Assembly (NCBI GenBank): GCA_964019055.1
Contig: OZ025208.1
Location: 12,811,597 to 12,875,596, forward strand
Direction: 5' to 3'
DNA length: 64,000 nt
DNA from: Anthopleura xanthogrammica
Taxonomy: Eukaryota; Cnidaria; Anthozoa; Actiniaria; Actiniidae
The notes below the pieces were generated by a model. It saw only the letters and a list, made by a program, of their open reading frames with translations, did not search any database and was not told the origin of the DNA. This document shows, in pieces, positions 1-12,947 of this stretch. Position numbers and translations under genes: made by a program. Positions within the stretch are counted from its first letter, which is position 1, and each line of letters begins with the position of its first letter.

Positions 1-664
1 CACTTCAAATTAAAACTGCCAACTCATCAAATTTTTGCAGCATATTTTCATCATTTTCCTTATTATGATACTTCATTTAATCAGTTATTCTCGACAGTCC
101 TCGCAAAAATGGAAAAAATATACTCTTGGTTAAGTCCTTCGTTTTATTATTGTTTGAGCCTCGTCGGGCATTATTCATACTCAGGGATACTCCTGAGCAA
201 TCCAGATTTTCCATCGACTTTTTTAGGGCTTTTTTCAATTGTTTGTGTGGTTTCGGCCTAATCTTTGTATTTGTTGTTTTCTGTCTGAGCAGGAAGTTGC
301 TCAGAATGGTTTGTTTGTATCTTTTGTTTTTTTTATGGTTGGTGATTATGATAATGATGATAATGATGATACCATGTATATAAATATATTGATTGTCGTT
401 GCTGTTTTGGTCGACGTTCGTATTATATATATTTCTTCTTCCTCTTTTTGTTGCTTGTTTTGCTTCTCAGGGATCGCGGAGAGTGAGTGGCTCAGGATAT
501 ACCCCTCCCCCTATTTTGACAATATCCACTAAACCTTCAACTCTAGGCCCCACCACTATATTTTCCAATCTAAGCCCCCACCCTTTCTACTTATTAGGGT
601 GCTCCGCGGTCCTTGCTTCTCATTTTCCACTTCTCATTTCCCATTCTATTCCATCCCAATCCAG
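1..664 (+). other. SCRIB intron (left edge of window)
   Basis: Non-coding and T-rich. The expected coding sequence just before exon 665 (a GDRIL-type end of a PDZ strand) is absent, so the preceding exon lies outside the window. The small open frames here have no recognisable content. Confidence 0.7.
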
Positions 665-3600
665 GTCAATGGTAAAGACATGCGGAGCTCTACGCACCAA
701 GAAGCCGTGGCAGCCTTGATAGCTAATGTTTCTCTGATAAAACTACTAGTACGACATGACCCACCACCTAAAGGACTCCAGGTAAACTGACTACTATGCT
801 ATTCTCACTTATACCCTACCAAGGGCTGGTCCAGGAATTTTCGAGAGTGGGAGTCCAAATGTATACTAAGAAAAAAAAAAAAAAAAAAAAAAGCCATTTC
901 AATAACGATTGAAAACTAGAGGTTCAAATGTGTCGCTCAAACGAGTAGCCTGAAGGGTAATTTTTCAAGAAAAAAAAAAATGAAAAACGGGTATAAAAAA
1001 ACCAGTCTTGCAAAATATATGCGATTCGTCTATTATGGAAGATAACTCCGAGCGTTTTGCTAGGCTACGTATGTTAAGATATCAGGTGGTGATTTGGACC
1101 CCTATACGCGCTACCTCAAATTTTGCCGCACGCACCTTATAATATTTTGCATCGGTATACATTTTCTTTAACTCTGAAGCGTCCGCCATTTTGGATTTGA
1201 GAGAACTGACAATGAGTAGCCTGGGGGCGAAGGTATGGTCTGAGAATGAGATTTGAATGATTGTCTAACGTGATATTATTTGTCGTCTCAGGAAATAACG
1301 TTCAATAAAAGTCCAGGAGACAAACTTGGTATAAGTATCCGAGGAGGCGCCAAGGGACATCCAGGAAACCCATTCGATAAGACAGATGAAGGAATATTTG
1401 TATCTAAGGTATGAGATATTCATAGCTAGCGCTTTTCATTCTCAGTTTGTGCATCCCATATATCTTCTTAGCTTTATTTTAGTTTGGCGGCTTAAGCGTG
1501 AATTACCTAAGCAAAAACCTTCTTTGGGACTTTGACAAATGGCCGCTAAATAGAGGTTGGCCGCTTAACAGAGGTTTTGCTGTGTCTGGATATCCTTCCA
1601 ATACGCTCCTTCATTTATGAGACTCTCGCACTTGTCTTCCAAAAATAGCATAGCAACCGTTGTCGAGGAAGTCGTGACATCACTGCAACCAGCTGATCTG
1701 AGAAAAAAATGTTTGCCAATCGGAATCGAGAAAATTTGCAAAACTGAGGTGTCATTCTTTGTAGTCCAGCGACTCGGGAAACGGTTATTTCTTTATTTTA
1801 TTTCCCACTCAATAATGAATATCATAGTAAATTTATACAAAATATCTAAAACCTCTCCTGAAAATCTAGATTTATCTCAGATATAAACTTTTATGAGTCA
1901 ATTTTCGCAGGCTTCATGACACCGTACCTCAGTTTTGCAGTAAAGTCATTTCTACGTCACTATTTCAGATCAGCTGGAGATGGTTGATACTTCAACTCGT
2001 TAATAGGGTTTTATTCTGACGAGTGTTTGCTTTAAGTGGCGGAACATCAAATAAAACAGACAAATTTGATTATAAAAAGAACTATAATAGTCACAGTTTG
2101 AGTGTAGTTTCTATCACGTGTGTTCTCACTACTCATGTGCTGCCCACGTGGTACTTGTCATTTCCAGGTGACAGACGGAGCCGCTGCTTCTAAAGATGGC
2201 CGGCTAAAAGTTGGTCAAAGAATTTTAGAAGTAAGTATTTGGGATACCTGTGGCAGTATTGTTTAGTCTCACTCCGTTTTATTAATGATTAACTTAGGAA
2301 CCTAGGTCGCCCTACTGGCAGTACATAGTCTTTGTTTGTGGTGCTCTTTGGGGAAAGACATAGGAATAAGGCGACCTTAACTTCATGCAATCTGGCCCTC
2401 CTCACTCCTCCTCTCACTCCTTCGTGCCCTCCTTCCCACACACACTCATCCGCCCACCCCACCCACTCGTTCATTCACTTTTTTATTTCCATCCTACGAC
2501 TTCCCTTTTCCAAAAATCAAGAGGTTAACATTCTCCTTCCAATCTTAGCATGGGATACCATTTAGCTCTCACCAATCTCAAGTACTTTATTTATCTCGTC
2601 CAGGTTAATGGCACCAGCTTGCTGGGCGCAACGCATTTAGAAGCCGTTCGTGCGCTTAGATCCATGGGAGATAAAATAACCCTCTTGGCGTGTGATGGGT
2701 ACGATCCGTCCAAGGTGCCTGAGGTACTACCAGGCAGCATGCCAGTCATGTCGCTAAATGCTGGTCGGTCTGTTAGTGAAGAATCAATTGACAGAGACCC
2801 GCCGACGCACGAAAGAGCGCACGAAGAAATTCGAAGAGAAATTCGACGACAGGTAAGCCGTTGTTTTTGATTCAAAGAAAAAAAACTGTGGTGGAGCCTA
2901 GTAAAAAGAAGACGACGCTTCGACGCTTGGTGAACGAAAAAAACAAAATACTCATCTAGCTTCGAAGCTTCGTCTGTTTTTACTATGCTTTTACTAAGAT
3001 TTTATTTCTTTTATTTTATTTTATTTATTGGAATCTAAAATTTCAAACATGTTAATCTACGCTAGTCTGTACTCAAAATTGTCCATAGTCCTTTCGTTTT
3101 CCGTGCATGTGCAGAAAGGACTCTCTTGTCTACTTCTTGTAGTAAATCCAACGCTTTCTTTTATCCAGTATTAGTTCAAATAGTTTCGTTAGTTCAGTGA
3201 TTTGTATTCTTTGCATTTCAAAAAATCCAGTTAAAAATCGAGTCGTGCGATTCATGCAAGAATGCCAAAATATGAGTTGTTAGATAAGAAGTTGCTCTTC
3301 GTCGAACTCGATATAACGCGCACGATTTTTCAGTCGTATGCGATTCATCTTGAAGAATCCTAAACTGAGTATGAGTTGTTAGATAAGAAGTTGTTCTTCG
3401 ATATAACGCGCACGATTTGTCGTATGATTTTTCATCAAAAATTTTCTCTGCATTGAGTTTACTAAAACAGCCGTTTTGACTATATTTGTGTTTATAAATA
3501 GTGCCTCCTAACTTGGAAATAACCCTTGCAAAATGGCGACAAGTGTCCAGCTTAAAGTCGTTCTCAAAAGTTTTACACTTGTCCTCGTTCTTACCAACCG

Positions 3601-6600
3601 TCTAAACATCTAAGGTCGAGTGTACTATGCCTCTTTTTATCAAGTATTTCAAGCCGCGCTTTTGATCAAGCAATTAAACAAACATCTTATTTTTGAGGAA
3701 ATCTGTAAGTGTAAAAACTTTAAGATGGCAAAAGATTTTTTTCAACGGCATTTACTCTTCTGATTTTGGTATTTCTTTTGTACTTAATGCGAGAGTTATT
3801 ACGATTATTGTTTAATGAAATTCAGTGATAAATCCTTCTAATGACCAATACTCCAGTCACAGAAATTATTCAGTCAGTCTTGGTTGGGTGATAAGTACTT
3901 GCCATAATTGCTCACTTCAAATCGCTCATAAACTAAATATATACGAGACGGCAAACCCGATTTATCTGGCAATAAGGACAAGAGGTTGTAAAGGTTGATT
4001 TTCGACCGTTTTCTTCACTTATGAGATTCGAATTTCTTTCTTGAAAATCTAAATGGTGAGCAGTTTTTAATGATTTTTTTTACTTTGTTTCAGACGAGAT
4101 TATTAATCTTCTTTTTTACCTAAATTCATCAACCGTTCAAAATTGAATAATTTGTATAAAATTTTTATTTAATTTTTGTGGAAACAACTCGAATTTCTAG
4201 AATTATTTCATAAGATATATTTATGCTTCTTGGAATTGAAAAGGGCGGATCTTTTCGACGACTTCTTCCCGAGATTTCCTGAATTTCTCGTGTGTTTCTT
4301 TTTTTAGATATAAAAGTGTCATACACAATTACTAGACTTGTCGGACAGGAACAGAACCAAATCTACTTATAATAGATATGTAAATGGAAAATTTAAGACT
4401 CGTTTACAATGTTTGATTCATTGATATTCTTGCAGGACTTCTTCACATAAAAAGTCTCCGAAACTTTAATGTTCATTTATAGAAAATTTTGTTGGCGATT
4501 ATTGGCGAGACACAGTCGATCTACAAATCTCTGCTAGACGTTATCCCCGGCCGCGAGAGGTTAACAAAATACCAATGTTTATCAGAAAAATAAACTAAGA
4601 ACTGAATGTTATCGATGATTTCTTGGAACTATAAGGATACTGTACGTCATTCGCTGGGTTTTTTAGTGACCTTTGTATTTTTAGGCTATTATTTCATCGT
4701 ATAGGAACGCGACTACTTGGTTTCAATCCAGACATAAGTTATCCATCGATGCAAACTAAGTATTGCTCGTAAAGCTACCAACAGTTTGTTGGTTTGTGCA
4801 TCAATAAGGTCTTCTCTCAGTCGCAAGGAATATTTTGGTAATAATTTTAAGTTTTCTGAATTGAAACTTTGTTCAAACGCCGGCAGAGCCTCGGTGATCC
4901 TTTGTTTAGTTGTTGCTATTGTAACATAACCAACTCACTTACTTCCAATGCTTCGGGCACAAGGTATCCTCTACAAGGTAAAACGTCTCTAACGTAGCAA
5001 TATACTCATTCATTTCTCGTATTTTGAATAAGCTAGGAAATATATGAGAGGGGGAGGGGACGGAAGGGAGTATTTTGGCGCAAAACGATAATGAATGAAT
5101 GTCATGATTTAAAAAATCACAACTTTATTCGTTCGGCTTGATTTGATTCACTTCAACACTACGTAAGATTGTACGATTAACTTGAACTGGCTTGACTGTT
5201 AGCGGCACTTTTCTCCGATTTTATCCTATGTCTCTTAGATAGGCCTGCGCGATGAGTCTGCGCAGTTTTCTCGATCTTGCTCCTAGTTAATTCATTCATC
5301 CGCATATCTCTATTAGTGATCAACTTGTTTTCCGTCGCGTTTTTCAAATGGCTCTCTTATCTGTCTGGACGGGTTATCTTTGTAAATACTCCAGCTTCAA
5401 ATAGGCAATGTACAAAGCACTCTGGGAAAGTGAGTCCTATAAAAATGGAACAGGGAAATTGATGGAACTATCAGAAAAAAAATCACTCTGTTATTTTCGT
5501 CTATTGAAATATTTTTAATTCCATAAAAAATGTCGAAGAGAATACTGTCAGATGAATTTTTAGAGAAGCGTAAAATACGTAAGAACTCTATCGCTTTCCC
5601 ATCAGGCTTTGTGCTAGAATTTCGAGCTCATGCACATTGGCTATTCTCTGTTGCTGGGTTTGCGTCGATTTTTTTATATAATTGTATAAGCAAGCAATCA
5701 GTGCCGTTGTTAGAATAGACCCAAAATGACGTCATATGTTAAAAGAGCTGATTGGATAAACTTTTGCACTTGCCCCAAAAGTGCGCCAAAAATTGGCAGG
5801 CGCGCGTGGTGCAAGCATTGCTTGGTTACAAAACAGGAAATATATCATCGAAACGGAAGTCGATGGACTCTTCTTCATTTCCGGTCGATGTTATGTCTTC
5901 AATTTGTGTATACATTATTAGTCTGTAATTCATTTACTAGAGTTAATAATAGATGTTCAGAAGAAGTTGATTAAGGAATAAAATGAACTCGCTGCAAGAA
6001 TCCCTTTCAAAACCGGAAATAAGACATCATAGCGGAAGTACATTTGAGTTTAGTTCATTTCCGGTTGACATGATTAGTCCGTAATTCATTTGTCATTACA
6101 TAATTTCATTAGAGTTGATAAAAGATGTACAGAAAAAGTTCACTAAGGTCTATAATGACAATGAATTTGGTTGTTGACCTCAGGAAAAAGAAGTATGAAG
6201 TATGACGAGGAATGTGATATTCGAGATTATATTGACTCGTAATCCGCACTCGTGAAACTAATGGCTGCCAATCTGGCTGTGAAATGCGATCATTAGAACA
6301 TTCTTGTCTTTTATGTGATGTCAATGTGGTCGCAATTTTCAATTTCGTTTTCTTTTTTTCCTACTTTTCTTTACCTACTTTTCTTTCTTTCTCTCTCTAT
6401 TTCCTTGTCTCTTTCATTTCTTCTTTCATTTCTTTCTTTCATTCTTTCTTTCTTTCTGTCTGTCTTTTTATCTGTCTGTCTGTCTTTCTGTCTTCCTTTC
6501 TATCTTTCTTTCTGTCTTTCTTTCTGTCTTTCTTTCCGTCTGTCTTTTTATCTGTCTGTCTTTCTGTCTTTCTTTCGTTCGTTCTTTCGTTCGTTCGTCA

Positions 6601-9600
6601 CTCGTTCTTTTGTTCGTTCGTTCTTTCAGTTTTTCTCTCCCTCTTTCTTTCGTTCTTTCGTTCGTTCGTCACTGTCGTTCGTTCGTTCTTTCAGTTTTTC
6701 TCTCCCTCTTTCTTTCGTTCTTCTTATTTCCCTGTACAAGACCCAGACAAACATTACAGCGTCAGATCTAAATTATGCATGGTCAAAAACAGTCCACAGA
6801 GTCGACCAAAAAACCCCGACAACATCAAAATATCATTACCACTGTCAATAGTCTTATCAGCTTCAACTTTGGGTAGTAGTTCCTCAATATGTTTCTAAAT
6901 GGTCCCCTAATTAGTCTGATATCTAACGGGATGGGCTGTAGAATCCAATGATATTCGTGTGATTTGACTAAGAATATGTTCCCCTCACTCCACGCCATCT
7001 TGACTGGGGATTAGTCTATCTATTTATATCTGTCTGTAATTTTCACTACTTTTAAAAATCTTACGCTTATCCAGACAACCACTTCTCTGTTTATTTTCTA
7101 AAACCAATCCTACAAAGATAACATTCAATAACCAGCTCATTTTTATCTTTATTTTTTGTTATTTTTTGTTCACGTTTTTTTTGTCTGTTCCGTCTGAGGT
7201 CAAAACACTTTAAATTTAAGTTTTGTTTTGCGTAATAACGCGGGTATAGGTCAGGAGTGTATGGCGGTGAAAAATAATCTAATATGTTACCAGAATTTCA
7301 CGTTTTTTGGTCAGTCTGGCTTGCTATCTGATGTACTGATACCCCATGTCCAGGGACGGATGATCAGAGATAGCATTCGTAACGGAAATCTTTCGAAATC
7401 ACTGAAATAGTTTTTTGATTTCGCCGGTTTATCTCTCGGGCTTCCCGTGGACCATCCCACTCAAAGGAGGTTACTGTAAGACTACACCGGAACTCTTGAT
7501 TTTATTCGCCTGGCTTTAGTCCTTGAGGGCTGTTCTGGGAGTTATTTAAGCGTTTGCTGTTCAAAAATACCACAAAAACACTCGGTGGTTAATCTAAACA
7601 AGCATGGGTGACATTGACAACATCATGTCTGTTCTTCGCCAGTGGTACCACTCAAAACGCCGGGTATTGTTGTCTTAACTTGCTCTTGCTTGCTGTTTTA
7701 TTATATTTGGTGTTTTGTATTTGTGGTTTTAAGTCTGTTGTCGTTTCGTTGGCTTGGTGAAGCCTTATTTCCGATTCTCTAACCACGAGGAAGTTCTTAA
7801 CAAGTGATGTTCTAACATCGTACTACAAAATCCTCTTTGTCCAAGGATTTCCGAGCAATTTTATTAATATTTTTATCAATTTATTACTGTATTTTAGATT
7901 CGAAAAACTTACCTCTTTATAATATGTACTTGTAACATTCTAAATAGTTTTCAATATACGTGATGACCTCAAAATTTCAAGATCTTAAAGTATGAAACCA
8001 CTATTATATATGCTCCGAGTTGGTCTTTTCCTTGCTTCACAGACGTACAATGTTCAAGGGTTTTTGTACGTTTTGTACTAGTCTTAGCCAAGCGATAGAA
8101 CATGCTCACTATCAAATAATCTTAATATTATCTCAATATTATCTCAATATTTATGATATACGTTTATTTTTGGTGTTTTTAGGAGGAGGAAACGAGGAAA
8201 GAAGCCGAAAAATTTGAACAGGAAGACGCAGAACGCAAGGTAATGCACAACTCTATGACTAAACATGTACGCAAGGACCTCCCTTCGCCCCTGAGGGCAT
8301 AATTTACATATTAATTACGCGCTAACCTAGAGTCTGGATCTATGTATGCATGTATTACGGGTGACTGGTCGCTGTCACATGCAGAGGTAAATCATAAAAG
8401 CTGTTAAGATTCTTGTGTGACTTCAGTCAGTTCATATGTACGGTGGTAGTCGAGTCAACATGGTTCACACACCAAATTCTACTATGATGCCTCGATCTGC
8501 TAACGCGGCTTTTACTGTTTGTCTCGTTGGAAGCCGATTTCGAAAACTTCCTCAAGTAAGAATGACTTTATTTCTTATTTTTCTTGAAAATTTTCTGAAT
8601 TTTTCAGAAATATTTCTGAACTAAAGTACCTAATTTTAACGCTTGATTTTAAAACTAATATCGCAACTCGATGAATGTATCAAAAATTCACCCTGAAAAT
8701 TTAGTTTATCCTAAATTCGTAGACAGTTTTGTTTTTATTCCTTCTCTTTTAATTATTCGCTTGCTTTTTACGTGAAGCTGTGCTTATTTTTTCATCGTCG
8801 CTTTCTTTTGTTTGGATTTTCAGTCGAAATCTTCTAATCCTTTCCTGTTTTCGCAGGATTAAACCCTCTGGTCGATAATTAAGGAACTCATGACATTTCT
8901 TATATTTTTGCTCGTTTATTTTGATATTGAAATCTCCGTTCTTTTAAAAATAGCACTAAGTACAACTAAGTGAATAATTTCAGTATTATTTTCCCTATTA
9001 TTGTCGCTAATGATGTGTGAACTGATGATAGCGTTCCGTTTTGTTTCATAATGCTTCCTTCATCTAAGTACGTGTGAAAAGCCTTTGTATTCTAAGTGAT
9101 AATTATAGTCGAAACATCACGAAACTCGAATACGACACCATCCAGGCCATTACCAGAAGTTTATCTTTAGCTTCATCGAGATCATTTCAAGAATTGATAT
9201 ACAAAGTCTTCAATGTTTTCATCAAATTCCATTTATGGGTTGAAAGACTCGCTGGCTCGTTCGAGTGTGTCAACTATGCCTGGCTTAGCAAAAAGTCTGT
9301 CATTAACTCAAGTACTTTTAACACCAAATTTCTTAAAATGGTTTTCGAATTTTTATGAGTTATCTTTCTACATTGTTCTTATTTTACTTCTAGTTCTATT
9401 TTCAAAAAGTCCTAAAATGGCATGTTGTGAAAGTTCGCTAAAAACCTCTTGAGAAATTATTAGTTTATTGTAGAAAGATGTCATATTTTTTCATATTGAT
9501 ATTGATAAACTTTCGAAACATTAAATGGAACACATATTCTACGTCTTATTTACGTAATTTTATTATTCATTCACTCATTTTCCCTTTCTAGTATTTTCCT

Positions 9601-12460
9601 CTGTTATTAGTTTTCTATTTGTTTACTTTTGCCAAAAAATTAAGGCCAAATTATGCCATTTTCTTTCATGTTGCTAGCCATTTTTTGTATCGTTTGGCAA
9701 TGTTACATTAAAGATTTTAAAGGATTTTTCTCGAACAAAAAAATAATTTCAATTCATAGTGTTTTTTGTTGACAACTAGAATAATTGACTGAAAAAATTG
9801 GAACTTTTGCCAAAAGTGGCACTTTTCTGGAAAAAACGGCTTTTATTAGTTATTCATACACACTTTTTTATTCCAATGATAAGTATTTCTGAATATTCAC
9901 GAAAAATAAGTTGAATGTTCTAGAATAAAGGTTAATTTGTCGAAAATTTTTAATTAATCTTTTTGTTTGTGGAGAGTCTTGTTTACGTTCTTGCGAGTTG
10001 AGGTTCGTGTTTGGAATACAAATGAGCTAGTTTAATAGTAAACAACTTAATCCAGTTGACGTAGATTTACTTAACTATGCCTTAACTACCTTACTCGCTA
10101 TAAACCCTGTCTTGACTGTCTTGGCTATGTATTCAATAGGTAAAGTTCGAGTTAATAACATACTAGCACGACACAGAGGCTCTCCGGAATAAAATGATCA
10201 AAATTGCATTGAACTTCAGAAGGATCAGTAGATATAGTGCTGTAGATTCGATTATAACGTTGTGTGTGGAGTTGTAAACTTACTAGCATTTCTACCAAAA
10301 GTTTCTTGTTATTGCCGAAAGGTAGGAACGTCGTATATGGTACATTATATTATTTCTTTCAATAAATGTATTTGGTGATCCACGTGTTTGTACCATGCAT
10401 GAAGTATCATACAACTAAATCCTCGAAATCAAGTCTGAATTTTAAGATATCGAACGTGGCCTATTGGAAGTAATGAAAGCCTTTTTAAGCTAAAATTCTT
10501 AAAAACACGTTTATGAAGCCAATTCAAAGCTGCAGTTTAGCAATTATCCTATAATGCCCTCGCGCTCCAGCCCCCAGAGAATGTTATGTAAACATTTCCG
10601 AATATTTTTGGTTTTGGGTCATAAAAATTAATTTAAAAAAATTTAGCCAGTTGTAGGGACATTTCCATGCAAGAGAACCAATTCATTTTATTTCTTTACC
10701 ATTCCATTCCTTTCATTTCCCATATTTTCTTTTCCATTACTTACTTTTCTCGCTCGTTGCATTATTTCTTTTCCATTTTCTCTTTCTTTCTCGCTTTCCT
10801 TTTCATCTCTTTCTTCGCTTTTCCATTCATTTTAACCACCTTCAAATTTCAAAATAAAGTTTTAACGATGTTATTTTCATAGGTTTACAGTAAGAAACTT
10901 CCCAATTTTCAAATAAAAAAATATCATGAAAACAAATAACTGTCATTCTATTTGCTCCATTAACCATTAAATACCAGTATAAAAGAACCGCTTAGAACTT
11001 TTCTATTCCAATTACGACCCTATCAACGTAATTGTAAGCTTTGTATGTGGTCTAACTATGTATATTCTTATTCATATTCCTTTGTTTTGATTCTTAGGAA
11101 GCTTTAAGAAAACGACTCGAGGAAACAAAAAGACTCGACGAAGAAAACCACAAAGTAAGCAAAAAATATTTCTTGTGATCTTGTGACCCATCATAACATT
11201 GCTTAGCGGTGACGTAAGTGAGTGTTTAATACCGACCCGTTACAACCAATTACTCCCTTAAGAATGTGTCATTCTTGATTGATTTGTCGAACACATTAGG
11301 GGGCATTTTGTATAAATAGAAATTCTAGGAATATTTGTATTTGTTTTGGAGGTTTGTTGACGCAATGGTAGGTTGTCTATAATCTTCAAAACATACAAAC
11401 CTAGTCTAACATTTTTTCTAAAGTATACACGGGATATTTATGTTATGTAAATGCTCGATTTTATTGAAATTTATCGAGAGTTTCGAGTGTCTGGTTTGAC
11501 GGTTACTTGAATAAATTTTTTTCAGGTCAAAAACCCAAAAATTCCAAGATTTTCCCATGTCAATGTCTATAAATTTCTTCCTCGATGTTTTGGTACATGT
11601 ATTGTATATCAGATGTTTTTGCTAACTGATAGTTTTCATTCAATACTTTGGAAAAAGTATTGTTTTGAGAATGGATGAGTGGGTTCGGAACAACGAAGAG
11701 AGGTTTTGTCGTGTTCGTCAAGGTCTGTCTATAATGGTGACGTAATCGCTAATTTCTTTCATTTACCCCTATTTTCTTTTATCTTGACAGAGTCAAAATA
11801 GCAGAGTCGCTTCTACAGGTAGGTTTACCTTGTACACATTATATAAAGCAGATTTCGTATGAGTGTGAAAAATCATGGCACGGTTACAGCGAGGCGCAGA
11901 TACAGCACTGCATGTTGAATGTTTTCATACACGGCACGGCACGGCAAGGCACGGTCATACGAAAACTACTCTGTCAGTCGGTTTTTGTATGCTACTTATT
12001 ACTTCGGTACAAATATTGACGATGTACTGACAGACCGTTTTTTTCTTTTTGCCCAGGCCCAGTCTCTCCAGAGCAATCTCGACGATTAGAGGCCGAGGAG
12101 GCAGTGAAACGAGTCAAAGAAAAAATCCAACAGCGACAAGCCAATGATAAGTCGGATTCCGACTCTTCAGAAACCAAAACGACGACAAACGCTAAACGTA
12201 CTCTCTCGGCGTCTGAAAAACGTGCGTATGATGCCGAAAAGAGAGCTCTTTTACGGAAAGAGCGCATGCGTGAACTTGAAGAAGACGCTCTTAAAGCTCA
12301 AATCGTAATTGCGCAAGTCAAAGCCATGTCGGCTTCGTCTCTCGAATCGCTCCCCCTGGGATCCCCTGACGGGCCAAGGAAATCAAGTTCTTCAGAGAAT
12401 GAAATAAACGATGGAGCTTTTAGAAGATCGTCCAGCGGCTCTACCACAAAATCCACGTGA
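665..12460 (+). CDS. SCRIB: Scribble-type cell-polarity scaffold, C-terminal part (5' end outside window)
   Basis: Exons: 665-781, 1292-1408, 2168-2230, 2604-2852, 8183-8239, 11098-11154, 11791-11818, 12057-12460 (stop TGA at 12458-12460); 363 residues are visible. Phases agree throughout (phase 0 until the 28-nt exon, then phase 1). Exon 1 (VNGKDMRSSTHQEAV) is the end of PDZ3. Exons 2-4 form PDZ4: carboxylate-binding loop in DKLGISIRGGAKG, then DEGIFVSK, then VNGTSLLGATHLEAVRAL. Exons 5-8 are a charged, helical Arg/Glu/Lys tail. The block LSASEKRAYDAEKRALL followed by EEDALKAQIV matches the conserved C-terminal block of vertebrate Scribble, which makes the call more specific than a generic PDZ protein. 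Scribble works with Dlg and Lgl at the basolateral cortex and septate-type junctions; its PDZ domains bind C-terminal peptides of partners such as beta-PIX and Vangl (family knowledge). The leucine-rich repeats and PDZ1-2 should lie to the left of the window. Two possible extra exons in intron 5 are listed separately. Confidence 0.93.
2853..8182 (+). other. SCRIB intron 4 (5.3 kb)
   Basis: This is the largest SCRIB intron. It contains two tandem copies of a ~100-bp unit at 3238-3435 (shared core TATGAGTTGTTAGATAAGAA), a diverged direct duplication of ~130 bp at 5840-5976 and 6021-6150 (shared core GTAATTCATTT), and the pyrimidine tract at 6330-6722. No exon-like open segment fits the SCRIB phase convincingly. 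The remainder is unremarkable AT-rich DNA. Confidence 0.7.
6330..6722 (+). repeat. Long pyrimidine-rich simple repeat (TTTC/TCTG/TTCG)
   Basis: About 390 bp on the + strand consist almost only of T and C with scattered G, built from CTTT, CTGT and GTTC units. Adenine is nearly absent. Two copies of a segment ending in CTCCCTCTTTCTTTCGTTC occur at the 3' end. The long Ser/Phe/Leu-rich open frames here are by-products of this composition. It lies inside SCRIB intron 4. Confidence 0.9.
8427..8555 (+). CDS. Possible optional SCRIB exon A
   Basis: An open 129-nt segment (43 codons, phase 0 at both ends) lies between a TTCAG acceptor (ends 8426) and a strong CAA|GTAAGA donor. It encodes a Ser/Asn/Met-rich peptide containing YGGSRVNMVHTPNSTMMPRS. 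It sits in SCRIB intron 5, so inclusion between exons 5 and 6 would keep the reading frame. I recognise no homologue. A competing acceptor at 8430 would give a 125-nt, frame-shifting exon. The support is splice signals and an open frame only. Confidence 0.4.
9205..9312 (+). CDS. Possible optional SCRIB exon B
   Basis: A second open phase-0 segment in SCRIB intron 5 (108 nt, 36 codons) encodes a Ser-rich peptide including FSSNSIYGLKDSLARSS. Both splice sites are weaker than those of candidate A: the acceptor ACAAAG has a poor pyrimidine tract, and the donor is CAA|GTACTT. It could be a tissue-specific insert in the Scribble tail or simply a chance open frame. Confidence 0.25.
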
Positions 12461-12784
12461 TCATTCGTGAAGAAACAATGAAACGTTGAAAAATAATGAC
12501 AGATAGCTGAGGCTGGCCCTTACTCAGGGTTTCCATAGCAACCCTTTACGTCCAAAAAGAATCAATGAATGAATGGAATGGAGAGGACTGCTGACCTCCA
12601 AGCCCGTGGGCACACTTGCAGCTTCTTTGCGAGCGGTTATTTATCCCAAGATTTTTAGCAGGATTCAACTCCTTCGCTTCCCTGGACTCATTTTCTTAGG
12701 TAAAACCAAACAGCTCATTTACTAGGGTTTTTAAAATAATTTTTATTTTTAAAAATAAGTCGAGCAAATTAGTAATTTTAGGAC

Positions 12785-12790
12785 AATAAA
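12785..12790 (+). terminator. Candidate poly(A) signal of SCRIB
   Basis: AATAAA lies 325 nt after the SCRIB stop and is followed by the T/G-rich run TTGTGTGTTTTTAACC, which suits a downstream element. It is the first canonical hexamer after the stop codon that I see. Confidence 0.5.
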
Positions 12791-12916
12791 TTGTGTGTTT
12801 TTAACCGTGAAAACCTTTCAGCTTTTTATTTTAAGTAATTTTTGTCAGTTCCACTGGCCAGGAATTTTATTAAGCACATTGATCTTTAGCAGTTGTCTTT
12901 TTATTTTGAGGTAACT

Positions 12917-12947
12917 CACGTGACCTTGTCACGTGGTAGGCCACGTG
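12917..12947. promoter_or_regulatory. Cluster of three CACGTG E-boxes
   Basis: Perfect CACGTG palindromes at 12917-12922, 12930-12935 and 12942-12947, spaced 13 and 12 bp start to start. CACGTG is the core site for bHLH-Zip factors (MYC/MAX, USF, MITF/TFE families). The cluster is about 3.5 kb upstream of the lipin start and just beyond the SCRIB poly(A) signal. Function is inferred from spacing and number only. Confidence 0.4.

Larger units (their letters stand above)
8240..11097 (+). other. SCRIB intron 5 (2.9 kb)
   Basis: AT-rich intron holding the two candidate optional exons listed separately. The rest, including a pyrimidine-rich stretch at about 10680-10830, shows nothing I can name. 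Confidence 0.6.

Noticed and set aside
471..482. SCRIB microexon between CTCAG and GTGAGT
   Set aside because: Twelve bases encoding GSRR would interrupt the PDZ3 strand just before VNG, where the family needs a continuous RIL-VNG; the splice-like flanks are probably chance.
6284..6898. Long open frames (178 and 204 codons) rich in Ser, Phe and Leu
   Set aside because: They are produced by a TTTC/TCTG simple repeat; two frames are open at once and the region lies inside a SCRIB intron.
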